Shown: positions 26,088 to 35,724 of the stretch, one piece after another
Numbering within the stretch: the first letter of the stretch is position 1
How the letters are laid out: every line of letters begins with the position of its first letter
From: an uncultured Cellvibrionales bacterium
Lineage (GTDB): Bacteria > Pseudomonadota > Gammaproteobacteria > Pseudomonadales > Porticoccaceae
DNA length: 64,000 bases
Assembly (NCBI GenBank): GCA_913062605.1
Contig: CAJXWQ010000001.1
Coordinates: 124,001 to 188,000 of the forward strand
Direction: 5' to 3'
Notes under the pieces: generated by a model
Told to the model about the DNA's origin: nothing
Database searches by the model: none
What the model saw: the letters and a program-made list of their open reading frames with translations, nothing else
Program-made: the position numbers and the translations under genes

Positions 26088-26948
26088 ATGAGTCATTTCA
26101 GAGAACGCCTGCCCGATTTTCTCCGGTTAATGCGTGTGGACAAGCCCATTGGCACCCTGTTGTTGCTCTGGCCTACGCTCTGGGCTCTGTGGTTTGCCGC
26201 AGGGGGTGTGCCAGATACTAAAAACCTGCTGATTTTTATACCGGGTGTTATCTTGATGCGTGCTGCCGGCTGCGTCATCAATGACTTTGCTGACCGCAAG
26301 GTGGATGGCCATGTGGAGCGCACCCAGAACCGCCCCCTCCCCAGTGGAACGGTTACGGCCAGAGAAGCACTACTACTATTTACCCTGTTATGTCTCGCCG
26401 CATTTGGCTTGGTACTGCTCACCAACCCATTCACCATCAAGCTGGCATTTGTAGGTGTAGCACTGGCCGCCTGTTACCCCTTTATGAAACGCTATACCCA
26501 TCTGCCTCAGCTGGTACTCGGCGCTGCCTTTGCCTGGAGTATTCCCATGGCCTTTGCTGCTCAAACGAATCAGCTACCTACTGAACTTTGGGCTCTCTAT
26601 GCAGCCGTCATACTCTGGACTGTAGCCTACGATACATTTTATGCGATGGTTGATCGCGATGATGATTTAAAAATAGGGGTCAAATCCACTGCCATTCTGT
26701 TTGGCGATATGGATATTCCAATCACCGCCACCTTACAAATACTCGTACTTATTGCGCTGGCCATGACAGGAATGAATTTTGACCGTGGCCGGTGGTTCTT
26801 CCTCTCTTTGCTGGTAGCCGGCCTACTGTTCCTTTACCAACAATTTCTGATTCGCCACCGTGACCGAGACAAATGCTTTAAAGCATTCCTCAATAATCAT
26901 TATGTGGGTACCGTGATATTTATTGGCTTGGCCGTCGACTACTTATAA
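26088..26948 (+). CDS. ubiA: 4-hydroxybenzoate octaprenyltransferase
   Basis: UbiA attaches the polyprenyl chain to 4-hydroxybenzoate at the inner membrane. The 286-residue protein has eight or nine hydrophobic helices and the two Asp-rich motifs, [20 protein letters not shown] near 64-83 and [20 protein letters not shown] near 184-203. Its start, [18 protein letters not shown], is typical. It uses the product of the upstream ubiC. The following gap carries a PhoB box and begins the phoB unit. Confidence 0.95.
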   Translation: MSHFRERLPDFLRLMRVDKPIGTLLLLWPTLWALWFAAGGVPDTKNLLIFIPGVILMRAAGCVINDFADRKVDGHVERTQNRPLPSGTVTAREALLLFTLLCLAAFGLVLLTNPFTIKLAFVGVALAACYPFMKRYTHLPQLVLGAAFAWSIPMAFAAQTNQLPTELWALYAAVILWTVAYDTFYAMVDRDDDLKIGVKSTAILFGDMDIPITATLQILVLIALAMTGMNFDRGRWFFLSLLVAGLLFLYQQFLIRHRDRDKCFKAFLNNHYVGTVIFIGLAVDYL

Positions 26949-26996
26949 GCTCTCTTCAGCTTACCGCTAATCAGGAAATCCATCATATGGCCAGTT

Positions 26997-27030
26997 TTGT
27001 CATCTATTTGTCACAACAATGCCATGTAAT
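26997..27030 (+). promoter_or_regulatory. PhoB box and -10 upstream of phoB
   Basis: Two direct 7-mers, TTGTCAT (26997-27003) and TTGTCAC (27008-27014), are separated by four bases, the PhoB-site geometry. A TGTAAT hexamer at 27025-27030 begins exactly ten bases after the second repeat and could be the -10. A third TTGTCAT lies at 27035-27041. This predicts positive autoregulation of phoBR by phosphate starvation. Confidence 0.82.
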
Positions 27031-27063
27031 AGGCTTGTCATATGATATTTTGGTAGCAGAAAT

Positions 27064-27765
27064 ATGAGTAAGAAAACCATACTGGTCGTAGATGATGAGC
27101 CCGCCATTCGCGATATGATCAGTACCGCGCTTGATGTGACTGGTTTCGACTGCCTACAGGCAGAGAATGCCCAGCAAGCCCATGCCATGATCATTGATGA
27201 ACACCCTGATCTGGTTTTGCTGGACTGGATGATGCCCGGAACCAGTGGCATTGAGCTGATTCGCCGATTACAGCGCGATGAGCTGACTAACAGTATTCCC
27301 GTGATCATGCTGACCGCCAAAGCTGCCGAGGACAATATGGTTCAAGGGCTTGAGGTGGGTGCAGACGACTATATTACCAAGCCATTTTCACCCCGAGCAC
27401 TGATTGCCCGCATCAATGCCGTGCTGCGGCGTACTGAAGCAGAACTCCCACAAGAACCCATTGAAGTGGATCAATTACGATTTGACCCCATCAGTCACCG
27501 GGTAACCGTTGCTGATCAGCCCGTGACGATGGGTCCCACCGAATTCCGACTTCTGAGCTTTTTTCTCACCCACCAGGAACGTGTTTATTCCCGTGATCAA
27601 ATACTCGACCATGTCTGGGGTGGCAACGTTTACATGGATGAACGCACGGTGGATGTACATATCCGCCGCCTACGTAAAGCAATATCGCTTGAAGGGCACG
27701 ACCGCTTCATTCAGACTGTCCGGGGCGCGGGTTACCGCTTCTCCACCAAGGTCGTTGAAGAATAG
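27064..27765 (+). CDS. phoB: Phosphate regulon response regulator PhoB
   Basis: A 233-residue OmpR-type regulator. The receiver domain has D10-D11, the phosphoacceptor D54 in LLDWMMPG and Lys in YITKPFSPRAL. The C-terminal winged helix has PTEFRLLSFFLTHQERVYSRDQ and ERTVDVHIRRLRKAI. PhoB activates genes for phosphate acquisition when PhoR phosphorylates it. A PhoB box precedes the gene itself and pstS at 50.4 kb. phoR follows 11 nt downstream. Confidence 0.96.
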   Translation: MSKKTILVVDDEPAIRDMISTALDVTGFDCLQAENAQQAHAMIIDEHPDLVLLDWMMPGTSGIELIRRLQRDELTNSIPVIMLTAKAAEDNMVQGLEVGADDYITKPFSPRALIARINAVLRRTEAELPQEPIEVDQLRFDPISHRVTVADQPVTMGPTEFRLLSFFLTHQERVYSRDQILDHVWGGNVYMDERTVDVHIRRLRKAISLEGHDRFIQTVRGAGYRFSTKVVEE

Positions 27766-27776
27766 GAATCAGCCAT

Positions 27777-29069
27777 TTGTATCGAGGGCTTCAAGCAGAA
27801 ATACAGCGGATCGTTCTGCTCACTTTATTTCTGCTCATTTTTGGGTTTCTAAATGGCTACCTGCTTCTCACCTTGCTGGTGGGTGGTGGCCTTTACATGC
27901 TATGGACCTTCTCTCACATCTCAAAACTGTATGACTGGCTTGACCGTGGCTGTACCGGGCTACCGCCTGAGGCCAGTGGCGTTTGGGGTGATATGGGTGA
28001 TTCTCTTTATCGCATGCAAAAGCGCAACGAACGTGCCAAGCAAAGCCGTAGAAATTTATCAGATCGAGTTCGCAACATCACGGGTGCACTGGCAGATGGC
28101 ATACTCACACTTTCAGCAGATAGAGTACTCGAGTGGTGGAACCCGGCTGCTGAGCAACTATTAGGGCTAAAAAAGAGTGATCGCGGGCAGTCAATTATCA
28201 ACCTGGTGCGCGACCCCCAGTTTGTTGCCTTTATTCAAAGCCAGACGCTGAACTCTCCCCTGGAGTTAACGTCCCCGGAAGACCCCACTAAAACCCTATT
28301 ATTCACTGCCGCCGAATTTGGTGATGGTGATGTGATACTTGTGGCACAAGACATCACCCGGCTGCGCAACCTGGAACAAATGCGCCAGGATTTTGTGGCC
28401 AATATATCCCACGAACTGCGTACCCCTCTGACCGTCCTGTCTGGCTATACTGAAACGCTCCAAGACTCTCTTCAAGGTGGAGACAAAGATCTTCCGGGCC
28501 ACTGGAAAAAAGCCCTCGATCAAATGCAGCAGCAAACCGACCGGATGAATGCACTAGCCAATGATTTAGTCATGCTCTCACAACTGGAATCTACCCAAGA
28601 GTCTGCACCCAACACACCAATACAGATAACACCTTTATTGGAGCAAATTGCTGAAGATGCCCGCATAATCGCGGCCGATAACTACAAAGTAGAGTTGGAA
28701 TGCGCCGAAGTGATGGTGCTAAATGGCGACATGAAAGAACTCTACAGCGCCTTCTCCAATCTGGTCTTCAATGCCATTAAGCACAACCCCGTCGGCACTA
28801 CCGTCCAGATTAAGAGCTACACAACCGATAGCGCCAACTTTATCGAAGTTTCTGATGACGGCAACGGTATCGACCCCAAACATATCTCCCGCCTTACTGA
28901 ACGTTTTTACCGGGTGGATCAAAGCCGTGCTTCAAGCACCGGGGGCACCGGCTTGGGGCTTGCCATCGTGAAACATGTGCTGATGCATCATGGCGGCACC
29001 CTCAGCATCACCACCACCCTGAGCAAAGGTAGCAACTTTAGTTGCCGCTTCCCCATACTCAAACCATAA
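27777..29069 (+). CDS. phoR: Phosphate regulon sensor histidine kinase PhoR
   Basis: PhoR phosphorylates PhoB when phosphate is low and is held inactive by Pst/PhoU when it is plentiful. The 430-residue protein has two N-terminal transmembrane segments (about 12-45) with almost no periplasmic loop, a cytoplasmic PAS domain (about 95-195), the phosphoaccepting H212 in FVANISHELRTPLT, an N box near SNLVFNAIKHNP and a G box in SSTGGTGLGLAIVKH. The start is TTG 27777 with AGGAA eight bases upstream. Confidence 0.95.
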   Translation: MYRGLQAEIQRIVLLTLFLLIFGFLNGYLLLTLLVGGGLYMLWTFSHISKLYDWLDRGCTGLPPEASGVWGDMGDSLYRMQKRNERAKQSRRNLSDRVRNITGALADGILTLSADRVLEWWNPAAEQLLGLKKSDRGQSIINLVRDPQFVAFIQSQTLNSPLELTSPEDPTKTLLFTAAEFGDGDVILVAQDITRLRNLEQMRQDFVANISHELRTPLTVLSGYTETLQDSLQGGDKDLPGHWKKALDQMQQQTDRMNALANDLVMLSQLESTQESAPNTPIQITPLLEQIAEDARIIAADNYKVELECAEVMVLNGDMKELYSAFSNLVFNAIKHNPVGTTVQIKSYTTDSANFIEVSDDGNGIDPKHISRLTERFYRVDQSRASSTGGTGLGLAIVKHVLMHHGGTLSITTTLSKGSNFSCRFPILKP

Positions 29070-29131
29070 TTAGCATGGCCCACGTTGAAAAAACTCTACT
29101 GATTCCACACCGGGCCCTCTAAAGAAAAGGC

Positions 29132-30295
29132 ATGACCATCGAAACCCGGATACTACAATCCATTGACGATTGCGCCCCGACGCAATGGGATGGACTGTTT
29201 TCCGATGACTATCCCTTCCTACAGCATCGCTTTTTGTCGCTGCTGGAATCCTCGGGCAGTGTCTGTTCCAAAACAGGCTGGGAGCCAAGACATTTATTGC
29301 TGGAGCAGGACGGTAAACCGGTTGCCGCTCTGCCGCTCTACCTGAAAAGCCACTCCTGGGGTGAATATGTATTTGACTGGTCCTGGGCTGATGCCTACCA
29401 ACACAATGGTTTCAACTACTACCCCAAGTTATTAAGTGCTGTGCCTTTTACCCCGGCTACAGGTCCTCGATTAGGGTTGGTATCAGGAATAGAGCCATCG
29501 GATGTACTGCCAAGCCTATTCAACACCATTCAGGAAATGGCTGAACACAACAACCTGTCCAGTTGGCATCTATTGTTCCCGAACCAACTGTTCCCAAACC
29601 AACAGCTCACCACCTTGAAAGATGTGGGGGTGCTGCAGCGCACTGGTGTTCAATATCACTGGATCAATGCAGATTATGCCAATTTCAGTGATTTCACCGA
29701 CACGTTTTCCTCAAGAAAACGCAAGAGCCTGAACCGAGAACGCCGCTCCGTGACTCAGCAACAACTTAATATTCAACGTCTGACGGGTAAAAACATCACC
29801 CCGGACTGGTGGGAATTCTTCTATCTGATGTATCAGCGTACCTATTTGAAGCGCAATGGTACCGGTGGGTATCTCACCGAAGCCTTCTTTCAACAACTCG
29901 GGCAAATCATGAGCGACCAACTGATGATGGCCGTCGCTCAAGATGAGGAAGGTCACAAAATTGCTGCCGCTCTGTTTTTTTACGATAACAAGACTCTTTA
30001 TGGCCGTTATTGGGGGTGTATTCGGGAGTGCGATTCCCTGCACTTTGAGCTCTGCTACTATCAAGGTATTGAATTTTCCATTGAACGTGGTCTGTCACGC
30101 TTTGATGCTGGAGCGCAAGGGGAACACAAAATTAAACGGGGCTTTGAACCAGTGGAGACCCGCTCATTCCACTGGATTAAACACCCAGAATTTTCAGCAG
30201 CTATAAGTCGTTTTCTGGCCCAAGAAAGACAACAGATAAGGCGCTATATAACTGAGGCAACACAACAATTGCCATACAGGTCCGATAAGCAGTAA
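29132..30295 (+). CDS. FemAB-like / GNAT family protein (PF04339-type, 'peptidogalycan biosynthesis' annotation)
   Basis: A 387-residue cytoplasmic protein of the FemAB-like DUF482 group. Recognisable stretches are QHRFLSLLESSGSV near residues 29-42, VFDWSWADAYQHNGFNYYPKLL near 87-108, FSSRKRKSLNRERRSV near 192-207 and the late RFDAGAQGEHKIKRGFEP near 323-340. The last motif is strongly conserved in this family. The fold suggests acyl- or aminoacyl-transfer, but no substrate is established. It lies 62 nt after phoR on the same strand and might be part of that transcript, though I see no functional link. Confidence 0.8.
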   Translation: MTIETRILQSIDDCAPTQWDGLFSDDYPFLQHRFLSLLESSGSVCSKTGWEPRHLLLEQDGKPVAALPLYLKSHSWGEYVFDWSWADAYQHNGFNYYPKLLSAVPFTPATGPRLGLVSGIEPSDVLPSLFNTIQEMAEHNNLSSWHLLFPNQLFPNQQLTTLKDVGVLQRTGVQYHWINADYANFSDFTDTFSSRKRKSLNRERRSVTQQQLNIQRLTGKNITPDWWEFFYLMYQRTYLKRNGTGGYLTEAFFQQLGQIMSDQLMMAVAQDEEGHKIAAALFFYDNKTLYGRYWGCIRECDSLHFELCYYQGIEFSIERGLSRFDAGAQGEHKIKRGFEPVETRSFHWIKHPEFSAAISRFLAQERQQIRRYITEATQQLPYRSDKQ

Positions 30296-30340
30296 TTTAT
30301 GCTGCTATGCTGTAAAAAATGACGACAAAGGATACCACTC

Positions 30341-30901
30341 ATGAAAACACTCAGATTTCTCCCCACACTCAAGTTAGTGGCACTAGCACTCATTGCCCAA
30401 CTTATGTTTTCTGCATACGCCCAGGCTGACAGCAAAGTGGAAATTGATCTGTATGTAGAGGAGGCCTTAAAACAGTTTCAGAAAGAAACAACGGCCGGCG
30501 TTCAGCTTGCCGCACAAGCCAAAGGTATGCTGGTCTTTCCCAAAGTCTACAAGGCTGGCATTGGCATTGGTGGTGAATATGGCGAGGGCGTCCTGAAAGT
30601 GGGCGGCTCCACCGTCGGCTATTACAGCACTGCCGCAGCCTCTATTGGCTTCCAGCTAGGGGCTCAGATTAAGTCACAAATTATTTTATTTATGACTGAC
30701 GCCGCTCTCCAGAAATTCCGAAACAACGAAGGCTGGGAAGCTGGTGTTGATGGCAGTGTTGCCATCGCGACAATTGGTGCTGGCGGACAAATTGACACCA
30801 ATACCATTCAACAACCCATTATCGGTTTTATTTTTTCCAACAAAGGACTGATGTTCAACCTGAGCCTTGAGGGCTCTAAGATCACACCCATCGTTCGTTA
30901 G
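30341..30901 (+). CDS. Lipid-binding SYLF/Ysc84 domain protein, exported
   Basis: A 186-residue protein with a signal peptide (hydrophobic about 10-24, cleavage probably near AYAQA-DS) and a SYLF domain. Family motifs visible are AKGMLVFPKVYKAGIGIGGEYGEGVL near 65-90 and YYSTAAASIGFQLGAQ. SYLF proteins bind phosphoinositides in eukaryotes; bacterial members are mostly periplasmic and uncharacterised. AAGGA lies eight bases before the ATG. No neighbour indicates its role. Confidence 0.85.
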   Translation: MKTLRFLPTLKLVALALIAQLMFSAYAQADSKVEIDLYVEEALKQFQKETTAGVQLAAQAKGMLVFPKVYKAGIGIGGEYGEGVLKVGGSTVGYYSTAAASIGFQLGAQIKSQIILFMTDAALQKFRNNEGWEAGVDGSVAIATIGAGGQIDTNTIQQPIIGFIFSNKGLMFNLSLEGSKITPIVR

Positions 30902-30911
30902 GGTTTGATAT

Positions 30912-31157
30912 TCAGGTCATTACTTTTAAAGCAATATATGGAACAAGATTGAAGATAAATATGGCGATTTTATAACTACCTAAATACTGAAAATATACAG
31001 GCACGATATCATCCTGACGGACGCTGAATAGCTTGCTATGAATCCTTGAAATTGGCCCCTTCATTAGAACCAACATAATCGTCGAAAAAAGAAGCACACC
31101 AATATTAATCACCGAGCACCAGCCTAGAAACACGGTTAACGTATTTATATCAATCAT
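30912..31157 (-). CDS. Small membrane protein, DUF6868-like
   Basis: An 81-residue protein with two hydrophobic segments (about 5-30 and 58-78) around a basic loop, PISRIHSKLFSVRQDD. The pattern resembles DUF6868 small membrane proteins, a recall-based match I cannot verify. TAGGAG precedes the ATG at good spacing, which supports a real gene. It lies convergent to the SYLF gene with only ten bases between them, and downstream of the methyltransferase pair on its strand. No function can be inferred. Confidence 0.65.
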   Translation of the reverse strand: MIDINTLTVFLGWCSVINIGVLLFSTIMLVLMKGPISRIHSKLFSVRQDDIVPVYFQYLGSYKIAIFIFNLVPYIALKVMT

Positions 31158-31224
31158 GTCAGTTACTCCTAATATTTAGTGCACGGTCTTGTCATCCTAG
31201 TACAGAAATCCTGTTGTAGTTACA

Positions 31225-31704
31225 TCAAACCCAGCGCCGAACCCTTTCACAATAATGAAAGTAATCAATACCAAACTTGGTGCTCATTTGTTGTTCTTCA
31301 GGAATAATTTGAAGCTTAGTAACCAGCCAGATAAATAGTGGCAACCCCACGCTGGCATAAAGACTGTATAGGTGAATATTCCAGGCAATGAGCATCACCA
31401 ACAAACCCAGGTATATCGGGTTTCGAGAATAGTTAAATATCCCCACTGTGACTAATTTGCTTGCCAGGCTTGGATCCCGAGGGTCAATGGTTGTTCCCAT
31501 TTTGTGGAGGGTAACAACCGCCACAGCTACAATCGTCATCCCAGCAGCAAGAATTATTATCAAGAACAATCCTTGCCAAGTTGAGTAGGTCTCCCCAGTA
31601 TCCAGAAAACGAGCGGCTAACCACATCACTAGCGCCACAACTAACATCTGCACTAATGGCGGTACTTTTAATTTGAGCAATTCAAGATTTAATCTTTTTT
31701 CCAT
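31225..31704 (-). CDS. Isoprenylcysteine carboxyl methyltransferase-like membrane protein
   Basis: A 159-residue integral membrane protein with four or so hydrophobic segments. It carries the ICMT/PEMT family core: VTVGIFNYSRNPIYLGLLV near 86-104 and IPEEQQMSTKFGIDYFHYCERVRRWV at the C-terminus. Such proteins methylate small or membrane-bound substrates with S-adenosylmethionine. The bacterial substrate is generally unknown. It overlaps the end of the DUF938 gene by 16 nt, so the two are translationally linked. Confidence 0.82.
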   Translation of the reverse strand: MEKRLNLELLKLKVPPLVQMLVVALVMWLAARFLDTGETYSTWQGLFLIIILAAGMTIVAVAVVTLHKMGTTIDPRDPSLASKLVTVGIFNYSRNPIYLGLLVMLIAWNIHLYSLYASVGLPLFIWLVTKLQIIPEEQQMSTKFGIDYFHYCERVRRWV

Positions 31705-32288
31705 ACCAGCAACCTATTGTTAGCTGGCATGAGGTTGTCCCCAACCAGCGTCAACCCTATATTTTCTGCCAGATAATTTACCGCCTCAAAATCACGAATG
31801 CCCTGATGCGGCACTTGCTGCTTCAACCACAGGTCAAACCGGGCATTGCTGTCACTGGTAAACTCACCGTTGTAATTAAAGGGTCCGTAAATGGCCACCA
31901 CGGCACCGGGCGCCAGTATTGAATCCAGGCCCGCAAACAAATTCACCACTGATTCCCATGCCATAATATGACAGGTGTTGGCGGTAAAAACAGCGTCCAC
32001 TGCATCTACAGGCCAAGGGGGGTGGTCGGCATTGAGAGGAATAGGGCGACGGAGATTTTCTGCGGGGCATTCATCCAACCAAGCATTGATCCCCGGGTGA
32101 TTAGCCTCGAGGTCGGCCGTCTGCCATACCAGGTGCGGTAACCGAGGCGCACAATAAACAGCATGTTGGCCAGTACCACTACCAATTTCCAATAGCTGCT
32201 TGCGATCAGCAAACACCCGGAGCAATACCTCCAAAATAGGTTGCTGATTATTATCGCAGGCTTGGGAAAAAGGTTTTTGCATCGTCAT
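31689..32288 (-). CDS. DUF938 class I SAM-dependent methyltransferase-like protein
   Basis: A 199-residue DUF938 protein. The SAM-binding loop is LLEIGSGTGQHAVYCAPRLP near residues 34-53. Other family stretches are WQTADLEANHPGINAWL and FTANTCHIMAWESV, with YGPFNYNGEFTSDSN near 135-149. The methyl acceptor is unknown. The start could be either the first ATG or the third codon, which is also ATG. It lies directly downstream of yaaA on the same strand, with 14 nt between them. Confidence 0.86.
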   Translation of the reverse strand: MTMQKPFSQACDNNQQPILEVLLRVFADRKQLLEIGSGTGQHAVYCAPRLPHLVWQTADLEANHPGINAWLDECPAENLRRPIPLNADHPPWPVDAVDAVFTANTCHIMAWESVVNLFAGLDSILAPGAVVAIYGPFNYNGEFTSDSNARFDLWLKQQVPHQGIRDFEAVNYLAENIGLTLVGDNLMPANNRLLVWKKD

Positions 32289-32302
32289 TCAGGCTCCGGC
32301 TA

Positions 32303-33076
32303 TTACGCACCCTCGCGGGTAAACACCCATTCACGGGCGGATGACATGGCGGGCTGATAAGCATAGCCACCCACATCAAACTGTTTGATTTTCTCAGGGT
32401 CTTCAATCTTATTTTCAATCATATAACGGCTCATGAAGCCTCGTGCTTTTTTGGCATAGAAGCTGATGATTTTGTATTTACCATTTTTCCAGTCTTTGAA
32501 CACCGGGGTAATAATGTCGGCATTAAGCTTGCCCGGTTTTACTGATTTAAAATATTCGTTGGACGCCAGGTTGATCAACAGGTCGGTGTTTTCATTTTTG
32601 ATCACCTGGTTTAAACCATCGGTAATTTTATGACCCCAGAACTCATACAAATTCTTGCCCCGGCTGTTCGTAAACTTGGTGCCCATTTCCAGACGGTATG
32701 GCTGCATTAAATCCAACGGGCGTAACAACCCGTAGAGGCCCGATAAAATCCGCAGATGATGCTGAGCCCAAAGCAATGCGTCTTCCGAAAGGCTCTCTGC
32801 ATCCAGCCCGGTATACACATCACCCTTGAAAGCTAACAGTGCCTGTTTGGCATTCTCCGGGGTAAAATCTGGCTGCCAGTTGAGAAACCGGCCAAAGTTA
32901 AGATCCCCAAGCTTTGCACTAATGCCCATCAAACTAGAAACTTCTGGTGGCGATAGTGTTCTCAGCTGTGTGATCAGCTCGGCTGAATCTTCGAGGTAAT
33001 CTGGCAGGGTGTTACTTGCCGTTGTGGCAGGGGTTTCATAGTCCAGTGTTTTCGCGGGGGAAATTACGATTAACAT
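32303..33076 (-). CDS. yaaA: Peroxide stress protein YaaA
   Basis: A 257-residue YaaA/DUF328 protein. In E. coli YaaA lowers free iron and limits Fenton damage during peroxide stress, and it is OxyR-controlled. The protein starts [14 protein letters not shown], has the family stretch [24 protein letters not shown] near 112-135, and has [12 protein letters not shown] and [16 protein letters not shown] near 200-215. TAGGATG precedes the start. The OxyR gene of this window is 16 kb away. No OxyR site is visible in the 86-nt region shared with the divergent M48 gene. Confidence 0.94.
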   Translation of the reverse strand: MLIVISPAKTLDYETPATTASNTLPDYLEDSAELITQLRTLSPPEVSSLMGISAKLGDLNFGRFLNWQPDFTPENAKQALLAFKGDVYTGLDAESLSEDALLWAQHHLRILSGLYGLLRPLDLMQPYRLEMGTKFTNSRGKNLYEFWGHKITDGLNQVIKNENTDLLINLASNEYFKSVKPGKLNADIITPVFKDWKNGKYKIISFYAKKARGFMSRYMIENKIEDPEKIKQFDVGGYAYQPAMSSAREWVFTREGA

Positions 33077-33162
33077 AGGTCATCCTATCCGAGGTTAAAC
33101 CGTTTACACAAACATACTGTTCATTATACTCATTCGCCATAATCAGCCAGAAGAGATTTGCT

Positions 33163-34719
33163 ATGTACCGGGTTCTTAAACTTTTTCTCACCGCGACCAC
33201 TCTGGCAGCTACTCTCGTCGGATGCTCGGTAAACCCGGTAACCGGTGAAACAGAGTTTTCTCTGATGTCTGCTGAGCAAGAAGTTGCTCTGGGCTCCAGT
33301 AATTACGGCCCCTCGCAGCAATCCCAGGGCGGCCGCTACTACATCGATCCGGACCTACAGATTTATATCCAAGAGGTGGGCAAAAAACTTGCCGCTGTGA
33401 GCGATCGGCCGGGTCTCCCCTATGAGTTCGTTGTCCTTAATAACTCCACCCCCAATGCCTGGGCACTTCCGGGCGGCAAGATTGCTGTCAACCGCGGGTT
33501 ATTACTTCACCTGGGAGATGAAGCTGAACTCGCCTCGGTATTGGGCCATGAAATTGTCCACGCCGCAGCTCGCCACAGCGCCGCCCAAATGACACGGGGT
33601 ACGTTCATCGGCCTTGGCGCCACCGCCCTCGGGGCGGTTGGAGGAAGTTATGGTCTGGGTGAAACAGGCGCTCAAATGGCGCAAATGGGTGCCGCCGTCT
33701 GGATGGCCAAATATGGAAGAGGTGATGAGCTGGAAGCCGATGCTTACGGTATGGACTACCTCACCAAAGCCGGTTACGACCCCTACGGCGCGGTTAGAGT
33801 ACAGCAAGCATTTGTGAAATTGAGCGAAGGCCGCCAACAAGATTTTATCAGTGGTATGTTTGCCAGCCACCCTCCCTCTCAGGCACGTGTTGAGGCCAAC
33901 CAAACTAAAGCCGCCACCCTACCAAAGGGTGCCACTAATCGAATGCGCTACCAGCAAAAAATTGCCCAATTGAAGCGTGATAGGCCAGCCTATGAAGCTG
34001 AAGAGGCCGCTATCAAGGCTCTGAATGCAAAAGATACCGTAACTGCACTGACACAGCTCGATAAGGCCATCAAAATTCAACCTGATGAAAGCTCGTTTTG
34101 GGAACTTCGTGGCCACGCATGGCAAATGAAAGCAAACCCAGACAATGCTGAAAAAGCTTTTACTACGGCCATTCGCAAAAACCCCGATTTGTTCAGCCCC
34201 TACTTATATCGCGGCATGGTTCGATTTGACCAAGGCAATAAGACTGGCGCTAAAGGCGATTTGGAAAAAAGTCATCAATTGCTGTCCACGCCTCCGGCAA
34301 GCTACTATCTCGGTGAGATCGCCCTAGATAGTGGCGACAAACAAACCGCTGTACGCTATTTCCAAACTGCCGCTCAAGGTAATGATGAGCTGGCCAAGAA
34401 AGCCCAAAGCCGTCTGGCTGTCCTGGAGCTTTCCACATCACCCCATAAATATATCCTCAGCCAAGCGTATGTGGGCGATGACGACTACCTGAGAATTGTG
34501 ATTCAAAACAACAGCCCCGTGACAGTAACATCCGTTAAGGTACAACTCGCTGAAATGGCCAACGCCTTTATGGTTGCAAATAGCACCACACTCAATGGGC
34601 CGAAGCAGTTGGCAGCGGGACAGAAGGCCACTATTAAGACCCGCATTGGACCATTCAACGATACTGCTGAAGCTGCCAGGTTTCGCGCTAAAGTGGTGGG
34701 TGTTCAGGTGCCAGAGTAA
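33163..34719 (+). CDS. M48 family metalloprotease lipoprotein with TPR repeats
   Basis: A 518-residue predicted periplasmic zinc protease. The lipobox LVGC with Cys21 marks it as a lipoprotein. The zinc motif is HEIVH at 129-133, with the third ligand in DELEADAYGMDYL near 193. From about 275 there are TPR-like helical repeats (KAIKIQPDESSFWELRGHAW, TAIRKNPDLFSPYLYRGMV). A C-terminal segment with a beta pattern follows. The layout resembles BepA-like envelope quality-control proteases but is longer, so an outer-membrane assembly role is plausible and unproven. It is divergent from yaaA. Confidence 0.86.
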   Translation: MYRVLKLFLTATTLAATLVGCSVNPVTGETEFSLMSAEQEVALGSSNYGPSQQSQGGRYYIDPDLQIYIQEVGKKLAAVSDRPGLPYEFVVLNNSTPNAWALPGGKIAVNRGLLLHLGDEAELASVLGHEIVHAAARHSAAQMTRGTFIGLGATALGAVGGSYGLGETGAQMAQMGAAVWMAKYGRGDELEADAYGMDYLTKAGYDPYGAVRVQQAFVKLSEGRQQDFISGMFASHPPSQARVEANQTKAATLPKGATNRMRYQQKIAQLKRDRPAYEAEEAAIKALNAKDTVTALTQLDKAIKIQPDESSFWELRGHAWQMKANPDNAEKAFTTAIRKNPDLFSPYLYRGMVRFDQGNKTGAKGDLEKSHQLLSTPPASYYLGEIALDSGDKQTAVRYFQTAAQGNDELAKKAQSRLAVLELSTSPHKYILSQAYVGDDDYLRIVIQNNSPVTVTSVKVQLAEMANAFMVANSTTLNGPKQLAAGQKATIKTRIGPFNDTAEAARFRAKVVGVQVPE

Positions 34720-34740
34720 TCCATCGGCCGCCACAGCCCC

Positions 34741-35616
34741 TCAAGGCATTAGCCGTTCCGTCAAAAACTGCATAAAAGTACGGACTCTGGCATTACTTCG
34801 CAAATCCGGATGGGTCAGTAACCATATACCGGATTCGAAACGTCGCTCCGTGGGGCCCAATTCCTGCAAACCTTCAGCCACATCAGCTGGCAACAACGCC
34901 AGGCCTATGCCAGACCGAGCCAATGCCGCCATCCCCATCAAGGTATTGGCCCGGGCTGAAATATTTAATTTATCTACATGTTTTTCCAACCATTGCATGG
35001 GTTTGAGTCGCAACAAGTTACGCTCGGGACCTAGCAATGGATAACTAGCAAGCTGCTTGATACCAAAGCGGCCAATGGAACCAGAAAAAAACTGTGGGCT
35101 ACCATAGAGATTCCAGGGCATGGACCACAATTTTCGGCCCACCAGATGTTCTGGCGGATTAGAGGTGACTCGCAAAGCGATATCTGCTTCTAGTCTGGAC
35201 AGGTTGAGATCATCACTATTCGCCAATAACTGAATTTCAATACCGGGGTACAAGGCACCGAACTCAGCAATCAACGGCGGGAGATAGTAGTAGGCAAAGC
35301 CATCTGGAGCAGTGATCCTTATGGTCCCCTCCAGAGCTTGATCGCCCCCCACAATGAGGCGGTCAACCTCGTCTATTGCACTTGCAACCTGACCGGTACG
35401 GCCTAGCAGTGCCTCTCCAGCACCGGTAAGAATGTAGCGAGCATCTCGCCGCTCAAATAATCGGACTCCCAGCTTTTCCTCTAGCCCTTTGACCCGACGA
35501 AACACCGTGGAGTGATTGACCCCCAGCTTCTTACAGGCACCATTCAAGCTACCCGCCTCAGCTACCGCCTGGAAATATCGCAGATCATCCCAATTATCCA
35601 CGAGCAGGCTTTTCAA
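34741..35616 (-). CDS. LysR family transcriptional regulator
   Basis: A 291-residue LysR protein. The DNA-binding part is DDLRYFQAVAEAGSLNGACKKLGVNHSTVFRRVKGLE, and the rest is a periplasmic-protein-like effector domain (ITAPDGFAYYYLPPLIAEF). The start is TTG 35616 or GTG 35601. Neither has a strong ribosome site. It faces away from doxX and the nitroreductase across a 108-nt AT-rich gap, the classic layout of a LysR regulator controlling its divergent neighbours. The effector is unknown. Confidence 0.88.
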   Translation of the reverse strand: MKSLLVDNWDDLRYFQAVAEAGSLNGACKKLGVNHSTVFRRVKGLEEKLGVRLFERRDARYILTGAGEALLGRTGQVASAIDEVDRLIVGGDQALEGTIRITAPDGFAYYYLPPLIAEFGALYPGIEIQLLANSDDLNLSRLEADIALRVTSNPPEHLVGRKLWSMPWNLYGSPQFFSGSIGRFGIKQLASYPLLGPERNLLRLKPMQWLEKHVDKLNISARANTLMGMAALARSGIGLALLPADVAEGLQELGPTERRFESGIWLLTHPDLRSNARVRTFMQFLTERLMP

Positions 35617-35724
35617 CAGATGTTTGCATTATTGCAAATATGGTTTTCATTTATTGATGATTTTCTTTCTAAATTGCAAAGATCATACTACCAGACATCA
35701 AATTAATCCATTGGAGACCGCATC

